Below, one piece after another: positions 1 through 9,171 of a DNA stretch of 64,000 nt; positions within the stretch are counted from its first letter, which is position 1; every line of letters begins with the position of its first letter. The DNA is from Hyphomicrobiales bacterium. GTDB taxonomy: Bacteria > Pseudomonadota > Alphaproteobacteria > Rhizobiales > MH13. Location of the stretch: contig JAEPOK010000002.1 of assembly GCA_017642935.1 (NCBI GenBank), forward strand, positions 858,501-922,500. The letters are read 5' to 3'. Under the pieces are notes generated by a model. The model worked only from the letters and a program-made list of their open reading frames with translations, made no database searches and had not been told where the DNA came from. Both the position numbers and the translations under genes were made by a program.

Positions 1-146
1 CCCTGCCCCTCGCTGACCGTGCCGAAGGTTGGATCAAGCTGGCTGTTTTGCGCCGATGCTGAAGCGACGAGTCCAAGAGAAAGCGCGGTGGTGGCGACCC
101 CTGCGAGCAGTTTGATGGCGGGTTTTGTGGAGCTTTGGAAAGCCAT
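1..146 (-). CDS. Secreted repeat protein, N-terminal part (runs off window)
   Basis: The reading frame starts at the ATG at 146 and is open to the window edge, so only the first 48 residues are visible. They form a clear Sec signal peptide: a Lys-containing n-region, a hydrophobic stretch and an A-S-A-Q type cleavage site near residue 33. The mature protein begins with DPTFGTVSEGQG, which lines up with DPTYGYISVARGFG at the start of each repeat of the next gene upstream (422-1783). The two are therefore tandem paralogues exported to the periplasm or outside. Function is unknown. The gene is shorter than the usual reporting cutoff because of the edge, but signal peptide and homology make it credible. 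Confidence 0.8.
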   Translation of the reverse strand, partial: MAFQSSTKPAIKLLAGVATTALSLGLVASASAQNSQLDPTFGTVSEGQ

Positions 147-421
147 GCGTGCGGGATCCCCTTGTTGGTTTGCAAGCAGCGGCGAAAGGCTGCCCTTGGT
201 GTTTGCCCGGTCGTTTCGACGCGCGCGAGGTTACGCCTCGCTTTGGCCGCTTGTCCACCGAGTGGTGACCATGCGCAAAGAGCGGGGCAAACCTCAGTTA
301 ACAGAGCGATGCATCTGCGCCGTGACAGACATCACACTAACGCAAGCACAGTAGAGGCAGCACGCCTGAACCGACGCTGAACGGCTTAAAGGGAAGCGGT
401 CAGCGCCGGTTCGAAAGGCCG

Positions 422-1783
422 CTATTTCACCAGTACCGGACGACCACCGCCGGGCCCAGCGGCGACGGTGAGCGTTGCATTGGGATAATCGCTGGTTTCG
501 GAGTAGGTGCCGACCCAAACCGCGTAATCGCCGGCCATAGGGCCTTGGATGCTGATCGCCGGGTTGAGGCCGTTGGCATCGTCGTTGCAGTAAACAGCAC
601 CATCGGGCGCGACCACGACCAGGGTCGTGTCAATGTGCGACTGGACACGCACCTCCAAAGGCACGCGGCCCAAGCCTTGGAAGTCGACGGTGTAGTCCGG
701 CACATCGGCGATCCAGCCGGAACAATTGCCGTTGACCGAGGATGCGCGCAGGGCGCCGCCAGCGAGCAGATCAAAGTCTTGCGTTCCAAATCCACGCTGG
801 GCGGTGATGTAACCATAAGTGGGTTCGGCCTGGGCGTTGAAAGCGACCGGCGGGCGTGGTGTTGGCCGTCCGCCGCCTGGGCCAGCGGTGATCGTCAACG
901 TTGCGTTGGGGTAGGTGTCGGTTCGCGAAAAAGTACCGACCCACACTGTATAGGCTCCAGCGCGTGGGCTGGCGATGCTCAGCGCGGGATTAAGATCGTT
1001 GCTGTCGTCGTTGCAATAGATGTCACCGTCCGGTCCAACCACAACCAGCGTGGTGTCGGTGCTTGATTGCACGGCAAGATCGAGCGGCACACGACCCAAA
1101 CCTTGGAAGTCGATGGTGTAATCAGGTGCATCGGCAATGTAGCCGGAACAATTGTTGTTGATCGCGTTGGCGCTGATCGTGCCGCCGGCCTGGAGATCGA
1201 AGTGCTGGCTGCCAAACCCGCGTGCGACCTCGATGATGCCGTAGGTTGGGGCGGCCTGGGCGTTGAATCCAACTGGTTGACGAACACCGCCCGAACGCGC
1301 CGAGACGATGAGCGTCGCGTCGGGATAGGTATCGCCATCGGAATAGGTGCCGACCCAAACCGCATAATTGCCGGCTCTAGGATGGCCGATGCTGAGCGCG
1401 GGGTTGAGACCATCACTGTCATCGTTGCAATAAACCGATCCGTCTGGGCCCATCACCACCAGCGTGGTGTCGGTGCTGGAGTTGACGCTGATATCCAGCG
1501 GCACCCGACCAGCGCCTTGGAAATCGATGGTGTAGTCGGGAGCATTGGCGATGTAGCCGGAGCAATTGCTACCGACATCTGACGCCCTGATTTGACCGCC
1601 GGCCTGCAAGGAGAAACTCTGGCTGCCGAACCCGCGCGCCACGCTGATGTAACCATAGGTCGGGTCGAAATGGGCGCTTTGCGCATGCGCTGATTGGATG
1701 CCGGCACCGGCGGAAAGTCCCAGAAGCAAGGCGAGACTCGCTGCTTGGAATGTGTGCGGATGTGGGGTGCGGTGTGTCGCCAT
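422..1783 (-). CDS. Secreted protein with three tandem ~135-residue repeats
   Basis: Encodes about 453 residues from the ATG at 1783, which has a GGAGAGG ribosome site just upstream; an in-frame ATG at 1858 would add 25 residues with no signal-peptide character. Residues 1-35 are a signal peptide ending AHAQ. The rest is three similar units, each starting near PTYG.I...RGFG, with motifs NCSGYIA.APDYTIDFQG, DTTLVV.GPDG..YCNDD and YAVWVGTYS. The two conserved Cys per unit probably form a disulfide. Such units are common in marine and rhizobial Alphaproteobacteria, often labelled peptidase S1-like, but I see no catalytic triad. Probably an exported beta-sandwich or pre-peptidase-like domain protein; role unknown. 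A paralogue follows at 146-1. Confidence 0.85.
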   Translation of the reverse strand: MATHRTPHPHTFQAASLALLLGLSAGAGIQSAHAQSAHFDPTYGYISVARGFGSQSFSLQAGGQIRASDVGSNCSGYIANAPDYTIDFQGAGRVPLDISVNSSTDTTLVVMGPDGSVYCNDDSDGLNPALSIGHPRAGNYAVWVGTYSDGDTYPDATLIVSARSGGVRQPVGFNAQAAPTYGIIEVARGFGSQHFDLQAGGTISANAINNNCSGYIADAPDYTIDFQGLGRVPLDLAVQSSTDTTLVVVGPDGDIYCNDDSNDLNPALSIASPRAGAYTVWVGTFSRTDTYPNATLTITAGPGGGRPTPRPPVAFNAQAEPTYGYITAQRGFGTQDFDLLAGGALRASSVNGNCSGWIADVPDYTVDFQGLGRVPLEVRVQSHIDTTLVVVAPDGAVYCNDDANGLNPAISIQGPMAGDYAVWVGTYSETSDYPNATLTVAAGPGGGRPVLVK

Positions 1784-2018
1784 GATGAGCGCCTCTCCTT
1801 TTGTCGCGTGGAAATTTGGCCTAGCAAGTGGCAGCGCGTCGGGGCTGATCATAATCAATTGCTAATGTATGGCGGGGCGCGGCATGGTGCCCGCGGTAGG
1901 ATCGGCTGAACGCTAGCGTCGCGGACGGCGATGCGTCCCGTTTCGCCAGGCGTTGCAACAGCGAAGCGGAGCGGCTATCTGAGACGCCAGAAACTCTTCC
2001 AAACCGCAGGATTTCATC

Positions 2019-3446
2019 ATGGCCGACGCTTCGGGCAAGCAGACGACCCTTCCCCGCACGATGTACGACAAGATCTGGGACGATCATCTGGTTCACATGC
2101 AGGATGATGGAACTGGGCTGCTCTACATTGACCGGCATCTTGTGCACGAAGTGACCAGCCCGCAGGCCTTTGAAGGCCTGCGCATGACGAACCGCAAGGT
2201 CCGCGCCCCGCAGCGCACGCTCGCCGTGGTGGACCACAACGTGCCGACCACCGACCGCTCCAAGGGTATCGATGATCCGGAAAGCGCATTGCAAGTCGAT
2301 ACGCTGGCCAAGAACGCCGCTGAGTTCGGCATCGACTATTATAATGAGGTCGATATCCGCCAGGGTATCGTCCACATTGTCGGGCCGGAGCAGGGCTTTA
2401 CGCTGCCCGGCATGACCATTGTGTGCGGCGACAGCCACACCTCCACCCATGGCGCGTTCGGGGCGCTCGCCCATGGCATCGGGACGTCGGAGGTCGAGCA
2501 TGTTCTGGCGACCCAGACGCTGATCCAGAAAAAAGCAAAAAACATGCGCGTCACCGTCAACGGTGCGCTGCCTGAAGGCGTGACCGCCAAGGACATCATC
2601 TTGGCCATCATCGGCGAGATCGGCACGGCTGGCGGTACCGGATCGGTGATCGAATATGCCGGCGAAGCCATCCAGGCGCTGTCCATGGAAGGGCGGATGA
2701 CCGTCTGCAACATGTCGATCGAGGGCGGCGCACGCGCTGGTCTAATCGCGCCAGACGAGAAGACTTACGCCTACATTGAAGGCCGCCCGCGTGCGCCCAA
2801 GGGCACCGCCTGGGACATGGCCAAGGCCTATTGGGAAACGCTGCCGAGCGACGAAGGCGCGCATTTCGACCGGGAAGTGGTGCTTGATGCCGCCAATTTG
2901 CCGCCGATCGTCACGTGGGGCACCAGCCCGGAAGATGTTGTTTCGGTTACCGGCGCTGTGCCTGATCCTGCCAAGATCGAAGACCCCAACACCCGTGCCT
3001 CCAAAGAGCGCGCGCTGGCCTATATGGGCCTTGAGGCTGGCACCAAGATGACCGACATCAAGCTTGATCGTGTGTTCATTGGCTCCTGCACCAATGGCCG
3101 GATCGAGGATCTGCGCGAAGTCGCCAAAGTCGTGAAGGATCGCAAGGTCTCCGACACACTGTCGGCGATGATCGTGCCAGGGTCTGGCCTTGTGAAGCAG
3201 CAAGCCGAGCAGGAGGGACTCGACAAGATCTTCGTCGACGCTGGGTTCGACTGGCGCGAACCAGGTTGCTCCATGTGTCTGGCGATGAACGCTGATAAAC
3301 TGTCGCCGGAAGAGCGCTGCGCTTCGACGTCCAACCGTAACTTTGAGGGTCGTCAGGGCTTTAAGGGCCGCACGCACCTCGTTTCGCCGGCCATGGCTGC
3401 GGCGGCTGCGATCCACGGACATTTCGTGGACATTCGAGAACTCTAA
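2019..3446 (+). CDS. leuC: 3-isopropylmalate dehydratase large subunit
   Basis: Isomerises 2- to 3-isopropylmalate in leucine biosynthesis, as a heterodimer with LeuD, in the cytoplasm. The 475-residue protein has full family length. The three [4Fe-4S] ligands are visible: Cys357 in FIGSCTNGR, and Cys417 and Cys420 in [11 protein letters not shown], with the spacing typical of LeuC. The catalytic-face motif [13 protein letters not shown] is also present. The ATG at 2019 follows a GCAGGA site. leuD is not in the window; in many Hyphomicrobiales leuC and leuD are not adjacent. The next gene (3527) is on the same strand, and a strong terminator follows it at 3835-3865. Confidence 0.98.
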   Translation: MADASGKQTTLPRTMYDKIWDDHLVHMQDDGTGLLYIDRHLVHEVTSPQAFEGLRMTNRKVRAPQRTLAVVDHNVPTTDRSKGIDDPESALQVDTLAKNAAEFGIDYYNEVDIRQGIVHIVGPEQGFTLPGMTIVCGDSHTSTHGAFGALAHGIGTSEVEHVLATQTLIQKKAKNMRVTVNGALPEGVTAKDIILAIIGEIGTAGGTGSVIEYAGEAIQALSMEGRMTVCNMSIEGGARAGLIAPDEKTYAYIEGRPRAPKGTAWDMAKAYWETLPSDEGAHFDREVVLDAANLPPIVTWGTSPEDVVSVTGAVPDPAKIEDPNTRASKERALAYMGLEAGTKMTDIKLDRVFIGSCTNGRIEDLREVAKVVKDRKVSDTLSAMIVPGSGLVKQQAEQEGLDKIFVDAGFDWREPGCSMCLAMNADKLSPEERCASTSNRNFEGRQGFKGRTHLVSPAMAAAAAIHGHFVDIREL

Positions 3447-3526
3447 GCAGATCTCGGTCGGTCGTTCGGGAACCGGCCGCCAGACACGGCGTTTTCTCTT
3501 CATCGCACTCTGCAATGGAGGCTTAG

Positions 3527-3817
3527 ATGCAAGAGAAAACGAAAACAGTTTGGTCGATGGCGGCCTTGGCGTTTCTGCCGGTCGCCGCCGTCACCTTCGG
3601 CGTGCTCTGGGTGGCGGTGATTGCCATTGGTGAGCCGATTTTCGCAACACCCATCTTCCAGTTCGACAGTGGCGCACTTCCCCTCTTTGCCGGGATCGCG
3701 CTAAGCTTTTTGGTCGCGGTGCCCATCGCCTATCTCATCGCCAGAGCGATGATGACCCGCGACGAAAAGCGCCGGTACGACAATTCGGCCGCTACAAGGC
3801 TTGATCCAAGCCAGTAA
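3527..3817 (+). CDS. Small two-helix membrane protein, unknown function
   Basis: A 96-residue protein with two clear hydrophobic segments (about residues 10-34 and 48-71), separated by a short loop and followed by a charged tail ending TRDEKRRYDNS. It starts at ATG 3527 with a good GGAGG site six bases upstream. It lies 80 bp after leuC and just before a strong hairpin terminator, so it may be the last gene of the leuC transcript. I do not recognise a named family. The codon pattern, ribosome site and position support it being real. Confidence 0.75.
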   Translation: MQEKTKTVWSMAALAFLPVAAVTFGVLWVAVIAIGEPIFATPIFQFDSGALPLFAGIALSFLVAVPIAYLIARAMMTRDEKRRYDNSAATRLDPSQ

Positions 3818-3834
3818 TCGAGATGCCAGAAAAG

Positions 3835-3865
3835 AAAACGCCGGGGACGAACCCCGGCGTTTTTT
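3835..3865. terminator. Bidirectional intrinsic terminator
   Basis: A perfect 12-bp stem (AAAACGCCGGGG pairing with CCCCGGCGTTTT) with a five-base loop, followed by a T run on the plus strand and, because the stem begins with A residues, a T run on the minus strand too. It sits between the convergent genes ending at 3817 (+) and 3914 (-) and probably stops both. Confidence 0.9.
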
Positions 3866-3913
3866 GTGTCTGTGTTGGCATGTGCCTGCGCGTTCGTCAC
3901 AGGCGACGACTGC

Positions 3914-4954
3914 TTACATGTCGGCCAGTGCGCCACGGACCCGGTCAGCAACATCAGCGCTGACCCAAGCTGTCCAGAGATCTTCGCGGGTACGCAGGAA
4001 CTCTTCAGCGGCCTCATCGGCTTCCACATCGTTTTCCTGCATGAAAAGCAGGGCGGAAGACACGTCGGCGCCGGTCATGCCGTACTCTCCCAGGAAGGTG
4101 ATGATTTCAGGCGCTTCGGTGGCGAACTCTGAGTTGACGCCAATTTCCACCGGGATCACCGGGTAGGCGGTTGCAACCTCAGCGGAATCCGCCGGATCAG
4201 CCGCCATCATTTCAGCCCAAGTGTCAGCGTCGTAGGCCGGCTCTTCCAGTTGGATCACGTCATCGCCGATCTTACCCATGACCCAGGTCGGGCCCCAGTA
4301 GTAGAAGACAATCGGCTGTTCGCGCAGGATCGAGGACTCGATGGCCGCAGCCAGTGCGCCGCCGGTGCCAGGACGGAAATTGGTGAAGGTTTCATCCAAC
4401 CCATAGGCCGACAGTTTGCGGGTGTTGGCGTCTTCGCAACCCCAACCGGCAATGCAGTTGTAGAAGCGGCCCATATCGGGGTCTTCAGGATCCTGGAAGA
4501 CTTCGGCATACTCGCCCAACTGGCTGACCGATGTCAGGCCGGCGGCCGGTGCGTCGTCGCCTTCGACAAGATAACGCGGCACAAACCAGCCCTGAACAGC
4601 GTCGGGATAGGCCAGGCCAACGGCTTCGACGGTGCCCTTGCCGGTTTCCTCATCCCACCATTCCTGGACGTTCGGCACCCAGATTTCCATGGTGATATCG
4701 ACATCGCCGCGCGCCATGCCGTTGTAGATCGGCAGCGTGGAACCCGGAATCACGTCGGTTGAGCAGCCAAAGCCTTCTTCCAGGATGAACTGGGCAACCC
4801 GATTGTGGAACTGGGCGGAGGCCCAATCGAGATCGCCGAAGACGATATCGCGGTCGAGGTCGCAGGCGTGTGCTTGTGATGGTGCGAGCGCGGCGGCACC
4901 GGTCGTGGCAACAAGAGCGACGCCCGCTCCCAAGAATACATTCTTGATAGACAA
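3914..4954 (-). CDS. Glycine betaine/proline-type ABC transporter substrate-binding protein (orphan)
   Basis: A 346-residue periplasmic binding protein of the ProX/OpuAC family, which binds quaternary amines such as glycine betaine for uptake under osmotic stress. The N-terminus is a signal peptide cleaved near SQAHA/CDLD. Aromatic residues typical of the ligand cage are visible in GDLDWASAQFHNR, MEIWVPNVQEWW and FYYWGPTWVMG. Neither a permease (ProW) nor an ATPase (ProV) gene lies next to it, so it must work with a transporter encoded elsewhere or bind a related solute. It ends at the bidirectional terminator at 3835-3865. Confidence 0.92.
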   Translation of the reverse strand: MSIKNVFLGAGVALVATTGAAALAPSQAHACDLDRDIVFGDLDWASAQFHNRVAQFILEEGFGCSTDVIPGSTLPIYNGMARGDVDITMEIWVPNVQEWWDEETGKGTVEAVGLAYPDAVQGWFVPRYLVEGDDAPAAGLTSVSQLGEYAEVFQDPEDPDMGRFYNCIAGWGCEDANTRKLSAYGLDETFTNFRPGTGGALAAAIESSILREQPIVFYYWGPTWVMGKIGDDVIQLEEPAYDADTWAEMMAADPADSAEVATAYPVIPVEIGVNSEFATEAPEIITFLGEYGMTGADVSSALLFMQENDVEADEAAEEFLRTREDLWTAWVSADVADRVRGALADM

Positions 4955-5217
4955 AATATTCTCCCTGATTTGTCAGTCCATCGGCGTTGCCCCAAAGTCT
5001 CGTAAGAACAAAAGTAAAGAATACTTAAGCGTGCGAGACTTCAGCGCGTCTCGCGCATAGGGTGGCAAAACTCCGATGGAGAAGCCGGAAACTACCGTGG
5101 GACAACGATATGTCAACAGCATGGCAGGAATTACTCTTGAGTCCGAGGCGAATGCCCGCGCGCCGCAACGTCAAGTGATTAACAAGCCGCTAACGCGCGA
5201 TGTGGTATGATCGGGCC

Positions 5218-6186
5218 ATGACAGATGAAGCGGATCTTGTGGCCGTACCCTCGGTCGCGCCCCCACCTGCCAGCCGGTTTGCCGATTGGCAGACGCATTT
5301 GCGGTCCGAGCGGCGTTTGGCCGAGGCGACGCTTCACGCCTACGCCACCGATGTGCAGGCGTTTTTGACCTTCCTCGATGATGTGTCGGACGATCTGATG
5401 ATGGCGCTTGCCAATTTGCGCCCGGCCATGATCCGGCGATTTTTGGCGCGGCGTGTGGAAGCTGGAGCCAGCCCGCGGACGCGGGCGCGCAATCTGGCGG
5501 CGATCCGGTCTTATCTGACATTTTTGGAGCGCGAGGGATTGGCCGAAGCTGCGCCGGCACGCGCCGTCAAAACCCCTAAATTGCCCGATCGTTTACCGCG
5601 GCCTGTTGATGCCGATGCCGCGTTGAAGATGGCGCGTGGCAAGGCCGATGATTTGGAAGCAGAACCTTGGATCGTTGCACGCAATGCAGCTGTCTTTGCG
5701 CTGATGTACGGCGCGGGGCTTCGCGTTTCCGAGGCACTGTCGATCACCAAAGGCGAGGCACCCTCTGCGACACACAACACGCGCTCGCTGCGTATCACCG
5801 GTAAGGGCGGCAAGACGCGGATCGTGCCGGTGTTGCCGATGATTGGCGAGGCCTGCGATGCCTATGCGCGCATGGTGCCTTATTCTCTGGAAACCGATGA
5901 AGCTTTTTTTCGTGGCGCGCGCGGTGGCCCGCTCGACCAGCGGATCGTGCGCCGTGTTACCGAGGCCGCGCGGGGGCGGCTAGGACTGCCCTCGACTGCG
6001 ACGCCACACGCGCTGCGCCATGCCTTTGCCACGCACTTGCTGGCGGCCGGCGGTGATCTGCGCACGATCCAGGACCTGCTGGGCCATGCCAGCCTGTCGA
6101 CGACGCAGGTTTACACCCGCGTTGACAGCTCGGCCCTGCTTGCCAGCTACGCCCAAGCCCATCCGAGGGCGCGGGTGCAGGAGTAA
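5218..6186 (+). CDS. xerC: Tyrosine recombinase XerC
   Basis: Site-specific recombinase that, with XerD, resolves chromosome dimers at dif during division. From ATG 5218 (MTDEAD...) it is 322 residues, near the usual XerC length; an in-frame ATG at 5200 is also possible. The N-terminal SAM-like core-binding domain (about 15-105) is followed by the catalytic domain. Catalytic residues seen: Arg169 in GAGLRVSE, a Lys in GKGGKTR, His264 and Arg267 in HALRHAFATHLL, His290 in GHASLSTTQ and the nucleophile Tyr299 in QVYTRVD. xerD is separate, at 10087. Assignment as XerC rather than XerD rests on the pairing with the xerD-accA locus. Confidence 0.93.
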   Translation: MTDEADLVAVPSVAPPPASRFADWQTHLRSERRLAEATLHAYATDVQAFLTFLDDVSDDLMMALANLRPAMIRRFLARRVEAGASPRTRARNLAAIRSYLTFLEREGLAEAAPARAVKTPKLPDRLPRPVDADAALKMARGKADDLEAEPWIVARNAAVFALMYGAGLRVSEALSITKGEAPSATHNTRSLRITGKGGKTRIVPVLPMIGEACDAYARMVPYSLETDEAFFRGARGGPLDQRIVRRVTEAARGRLGLPSTATPHALRHAFATHLLAAGGDLRTIQDLLGHASLSTTQVYTRVDSSALLASYAQAHPRARVQE

Positions 6187-6192
6187 GGCGAG

Positions 6193-6624
6193 ATGCGGAT
6201 CATTTTGGTGCTTTGTCTCTCACTGCTCACGCACTCAGCGCCGTCGCTTGCCCAGACATCGTTGACCGCGCCGGCGCCCGACTGGTGTCGCTACCAGGGC
6301 CAAACAATTTGGGAGGCGCGGCGTCCGGCGCAAAATGAGCTGGCGCGTATCACGGTCGACCTGCGCTGTATCGATGATGTCGTCAGCGGCGTGCGGGTGA
6401 AGGCTGAAACGCGCTGCGGGCGCGCGCTCTGCACCTGGAGTTTTGCCGAGGAAGCCGAAGCCGAAGGGCCATCGCTGCGCGCAGTGTTCTTCACCTTCAC
6501 GGCAACGCGGTTCATGCGCCTTGAGCTGACAGGTCATCAAATCAATGTCGAAGTCACCAATGACTACAATCAAGCTGGGCGCGAGACTGAAACGATGCTT
6601 GCGCAGTTCACATTGGTGGATTGA
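6193..6624 (+). CDS. Secreted protein of unknown function
   Basis: A 143-residue protein starting six bases after the xerC stop codon, so likely co-transcribed. The first 20 residues are a signal peptide (hydrophobic ILVLCLSLLTH, cleavage near LAQ/TSL). The mature part has four Cys (in DWCRYQG, DLRCIDD, ETRCGRALCTW), suggesting disulfides in the periplasm. I do not recognise the family. The gene ends about 100 bp before the convergent 6723 gene. Confidence 0.75.
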   Translation: MRIILVLCLSLLTHSAPSLAQTSLTAPAPDWCRYQGQTIWEARRPAQNELARITVDLRCIDDVVSGVRVKAETRCGRALCTWSFAEEAEAEGPSLRAVFFTFTATRFMRLELTGHQINVEVTNDYNQAGRETETMLAQFTLVD

Positions 6625-6722
6625 AGCGGCGGCGCTGTCATGCCGGATGGCCAAGTCGATCTAGAACTTGCTGCCGCCCAAGGCGACTCAGATCCCGTCT
6701 AACGGCCGGGACGACGCGGAAC

Positions 6723-8006
6723 CTAAAGTCCAGGCCTTGGGTTCACGGTCAGCGGCGCAATTTTTAGGCTCGTCACCCTGTTGCCCTGACGGCGGAGGAC
6801 GTTGAAACGAAAACCATGGAAGGTGAAAGCCTGGCCGCGTTCAGGGATCAGCCGCGCCTCATGGATGACCAGCCCGGCGATGGTCGTCGCCTCATCATCG
6901 GGCAGGTTCCAGTCCATCACGCGGTTCAGGTCACGAATCGGCACGCCGCCATCGACAACCACCGATCCGTCGGGCATGGGGCGCACGCCTTCAGCGGACA
7001 CGTCGTGCTCATCGGTGATGTCGCCGACGATCTCTTCAAGAATGTCTTCCAGAGTGATGAGGCCCTGCACCTCGCCATACTCATCAACCACCAGCGCGAT
7101 GTGGGCTTTGCGTTTCAAAAACGCGTTGAGCTGGGCTTGCAGCGTGTTGGTGTCGGGCACGAACCAGGGTGTCTGCGCGATCTCGGTCACATCGACTTCG
7201 GCCGGATCGCCCTTGGCCCGCAGCGCGCGCAGCACATCCTTGGCATGGATCACGCCGATGATGTTGTCGGAGCGCTCTTTCCATAGAGGGATGCGTGTGT
7301 AGGGACTTTTCAGTATTTCATCGACGATCTCTTCATTGGGCAGATCGATGTCGATCGACTGCATTTTCGTGCGGTGGATCATCACGTCTGAAACTTCCAG
7401 ATCGTGTAGATCGAGCACGCCGCCGAGCCGATAGCGGTCGTCTTTGACCACAGCGCCTTCCTGATGAAGATAGTCGAGCTGGCCACGGATTTCTTCATGG
7501 GCCGAAAGCACGTCCATGTTCTCCACATCGATGCCGAAAATCTTCAACAAGCTGCGAATGAACCACTGGACCGCTGCTGTGATCGGCGCAAACAGAAACA
7601 CCACCACACGCACGATCGGCGCGACGATCATCGCAAACTTGTCGGTGTTGGAGATGGCGAGCGTCTTCGGCAGGACCTCGGCAAACACCAGCACCAGGGC
7701 CGTCATCGCCAGGGTCGCGTAGGCAACGCCGCTGTCGCCAAACAGCCCGGTGAACAACACCGTGGTCAGCGCGGAGGCGAAGATGTTGACCAGATTGTTG
7801 CCGAGCAGCAGCGCGCCGATCAGCCGTTCGCGCGCTTCGGTCAGCTTGCCGACGAGGCCGGCGCGTTTGTTGCCTGCCTTCTCGCGCTGCATCATGCGCG
7901 CGCGCGACACCGCCGTCAGCGCCGTTTCGGAGCCGGAGAAAAAGGCGGAAAGAACCAAAAGGCCGAGGACCGCGAGGCCAGTGAGCCAAATTTCGGTGGT
8001 GATCAT
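6723..8006 (-). CDS. HlyC/CorC-family membrane protein (DUF21-CBS-CorC)
   Basis: A 427-residue inner-membrane protein of the hemolysin C/CorC (CNNM-like) family, linked in other bacteria to Mg2+/Co2+ efflux. An N-terminal DUF21 domain (about 1-190) has four hydrophobic segments and the signature AFFSGSETALTA. Two CBS repeats follow (about 210-330, with VSDVMIHRTKM and ALVVDEYGEVQGLITLEDILEEIVG). The C-terminal CorC_HlyC domain contains DGSVVVDGGVPIRDLNR. It is the last gene of an aroK-aroB operon, 16 bp after aroB, an arrangement common in Alphaproteobacteria. Substrate is inferred, not shown. Confidence 0.93.
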   Translation of the reverse strand: MITTEIWLTGLAVLGLLVLSAFFSGSETALTAVSRARMMQREKAGNKRAGLVGKLTEARERLIGALLLGNNLVNIFASALTTVLFTGLFGDSGVAYATLAMTALVLVFAEVLPKTLAISNTDKFAMIVAPIVRVVVFLFAPITAAVQWFIRSLLKIFGIDVENMDVLSAHEEIRGQLDYLHQEGAVVKDDRYRLGGVLDLHDLEVSDVMIHRTKMQSIDIDLPNEEIVDEILKSPYTRIPLWKERSDNIIGVIHAKDVLRALRAKGDPAEVDVTEIAQTPWFVPDTNTLQAQLNAFLKRKAHIALVVDEYGEVQGLITLEDILEEIVGDITDEHDVSAEGVRPMPDGSVVVDGGVPIRDLNRVMDWNLPDDEATTIAGLVIHEARLIPERGQAFTFHGFRFNVLRRQGNRVTSLKIAPLTVNPRPGL

Positions 8007-8022
8007 CAGAGGATCTTAGAAC

Positions 8023-9147
8023 CTACGACAGGGTGAGGGTGGTTGAGAGAAAATCGCGCAACTGGTTTTCGGGCACGTCCTTGGCGATGAAGCTTTGACC
8101 GATACCGCGCGTTAAGATGAAGGTCAGGGCGCCGCGTGAGACTTTCTTGTCCTGCTTCATCGCATCGACCAGTTGATCCAGCGTTGGGCGAAACCCTTCG
8201 ATGGCGTCGATATCGGTCGGCAGGCCAACCGCTTCAAGGTGGGCGACAACGCGCTGCACATCCTGGCCGGGGCAATGGCCAAGATGATGGGAGAACCGGT
8301 GGGCGAGCACCATGCCGATGGCAACGCCTTCGCCGTGCACAAGTTTGGCCGGATCGTAGCCGCAGAGCACTTCCAGGGCGTGGCCAAACGTGTGGCCAAG
8401 ATTGAGCAGAGCCCGGCGCCCGCCTTCGCGCTCATCCTGCGCGACAACACGGGCTTTGGCCGCGCAAGAGCGGGCAATGGCTTCGCTGCGCAAGGCATCG
8501 TCGCCCGCCAGCAAATCGGCAGCCTTGCCTTCCAGCCACTCAAAAAAGTCGCGGTCGTCGATAAGGCCATATTTCACGACCTCGGCATAGCCGGCCTTCA
8601 TTTCACGGTCGGGCAGCGTATCGAGCGTATCGGTATCGGCGAGTACAAGGATCGGCTGATGAAAAGCGCCAACCAGGTTCTTGCCGTGTTCGGTATTGAT
8701 GCCGGTTTTACCGCCAACCGAGCTATCGACCTGCGCTAGCAAGGTGGTCGGCACCTGGACAAAGCGCATGCCACGGCGCGCGATGGCTGCGGCAAAGCCT
8801 GCAAGATCGCCGATAACGCCGCCACCTAAGGCAATGACCAAGTCGCCGCGTTCCAAGCGCCCACCCAGAATGGCATCGGTCACGGTCTGCACGCCATGCC
8901 AGCTTTTGGACGTTTCGCCGGGAGGAACAATGGCCGCAAAGCTGTCGATGCCAGCTGCATTGAGACTTGCTTCAAGCGCGTCGAGATGCAGGCGTGCAAC
9001 ACGACCATCGGTGATGATCACGGCGCGGGCGCCTGGGACCAGCGCCGCGATGCGTTCGCCAGCCTCATTCAACGCTCCTTTGCCGATGAGGATGTCGTAG
9101 CCGCGTTCGCCGAGTTCAACGCGGACTGTCTTAAGCGGTGTGCTCAC
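8023..9147 (-). CDS. aroB: 3-dehydroquinate synthase
   Basis: Second step of the shikimate pathway: converts DAHP to 3-dehydroquinate using NAD+ and a divalent metal, in the cytoplasm. The 374-residue protein is of normal length. The NAD-binding glycine motif ALGGGVIGDLAGFAAA and the substrate motif DSSVGGKTGIN are visible, as are metal-ligand regions around GYAEVVKYG and LNLGHTFGHALE, and HGEGVAIGM. The start is GTG at 9147, 24 bp after aroK, so the two are probably translated from one mRNA with the CorC-like gene. Confidence 0.97.
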   Translation of the reverse strand: MSTPLKTVRVELGERGYDILIGKGALNEAGERIAALVPGARAVIITDGRVARLHLDALEASLNAAGIDSFAAIVPPGETSKSWHGVQTVTDAILGGRLERGDLVIALGGGVIGDLAGFAAAIARRGMRFVQVPTTLLAQVDSSVGGKTGINTEHGKNLVGAFHQPILVLADTDTLDTLPDREMKAGYAEVVKYGLIDDRDFFEWLEGKAADLLAGDDALRSEAIARSCAAKARVVAQDEREGGRRALLNLGHTFGHALEVLCGYDPAKLVHGEGVAIGMVLAHRFSHHLGHCPGQDVQRVVAHLEAVGLPTDIDAIEGFRPTLDQLVDAMKQDKKVSRGALTFILTRGIGQSFIAKDVPENQLRDFLSTTLTLS

Positions 9148-9171
9148 GAGTTGGTGCTCACAAGGGTTTGG

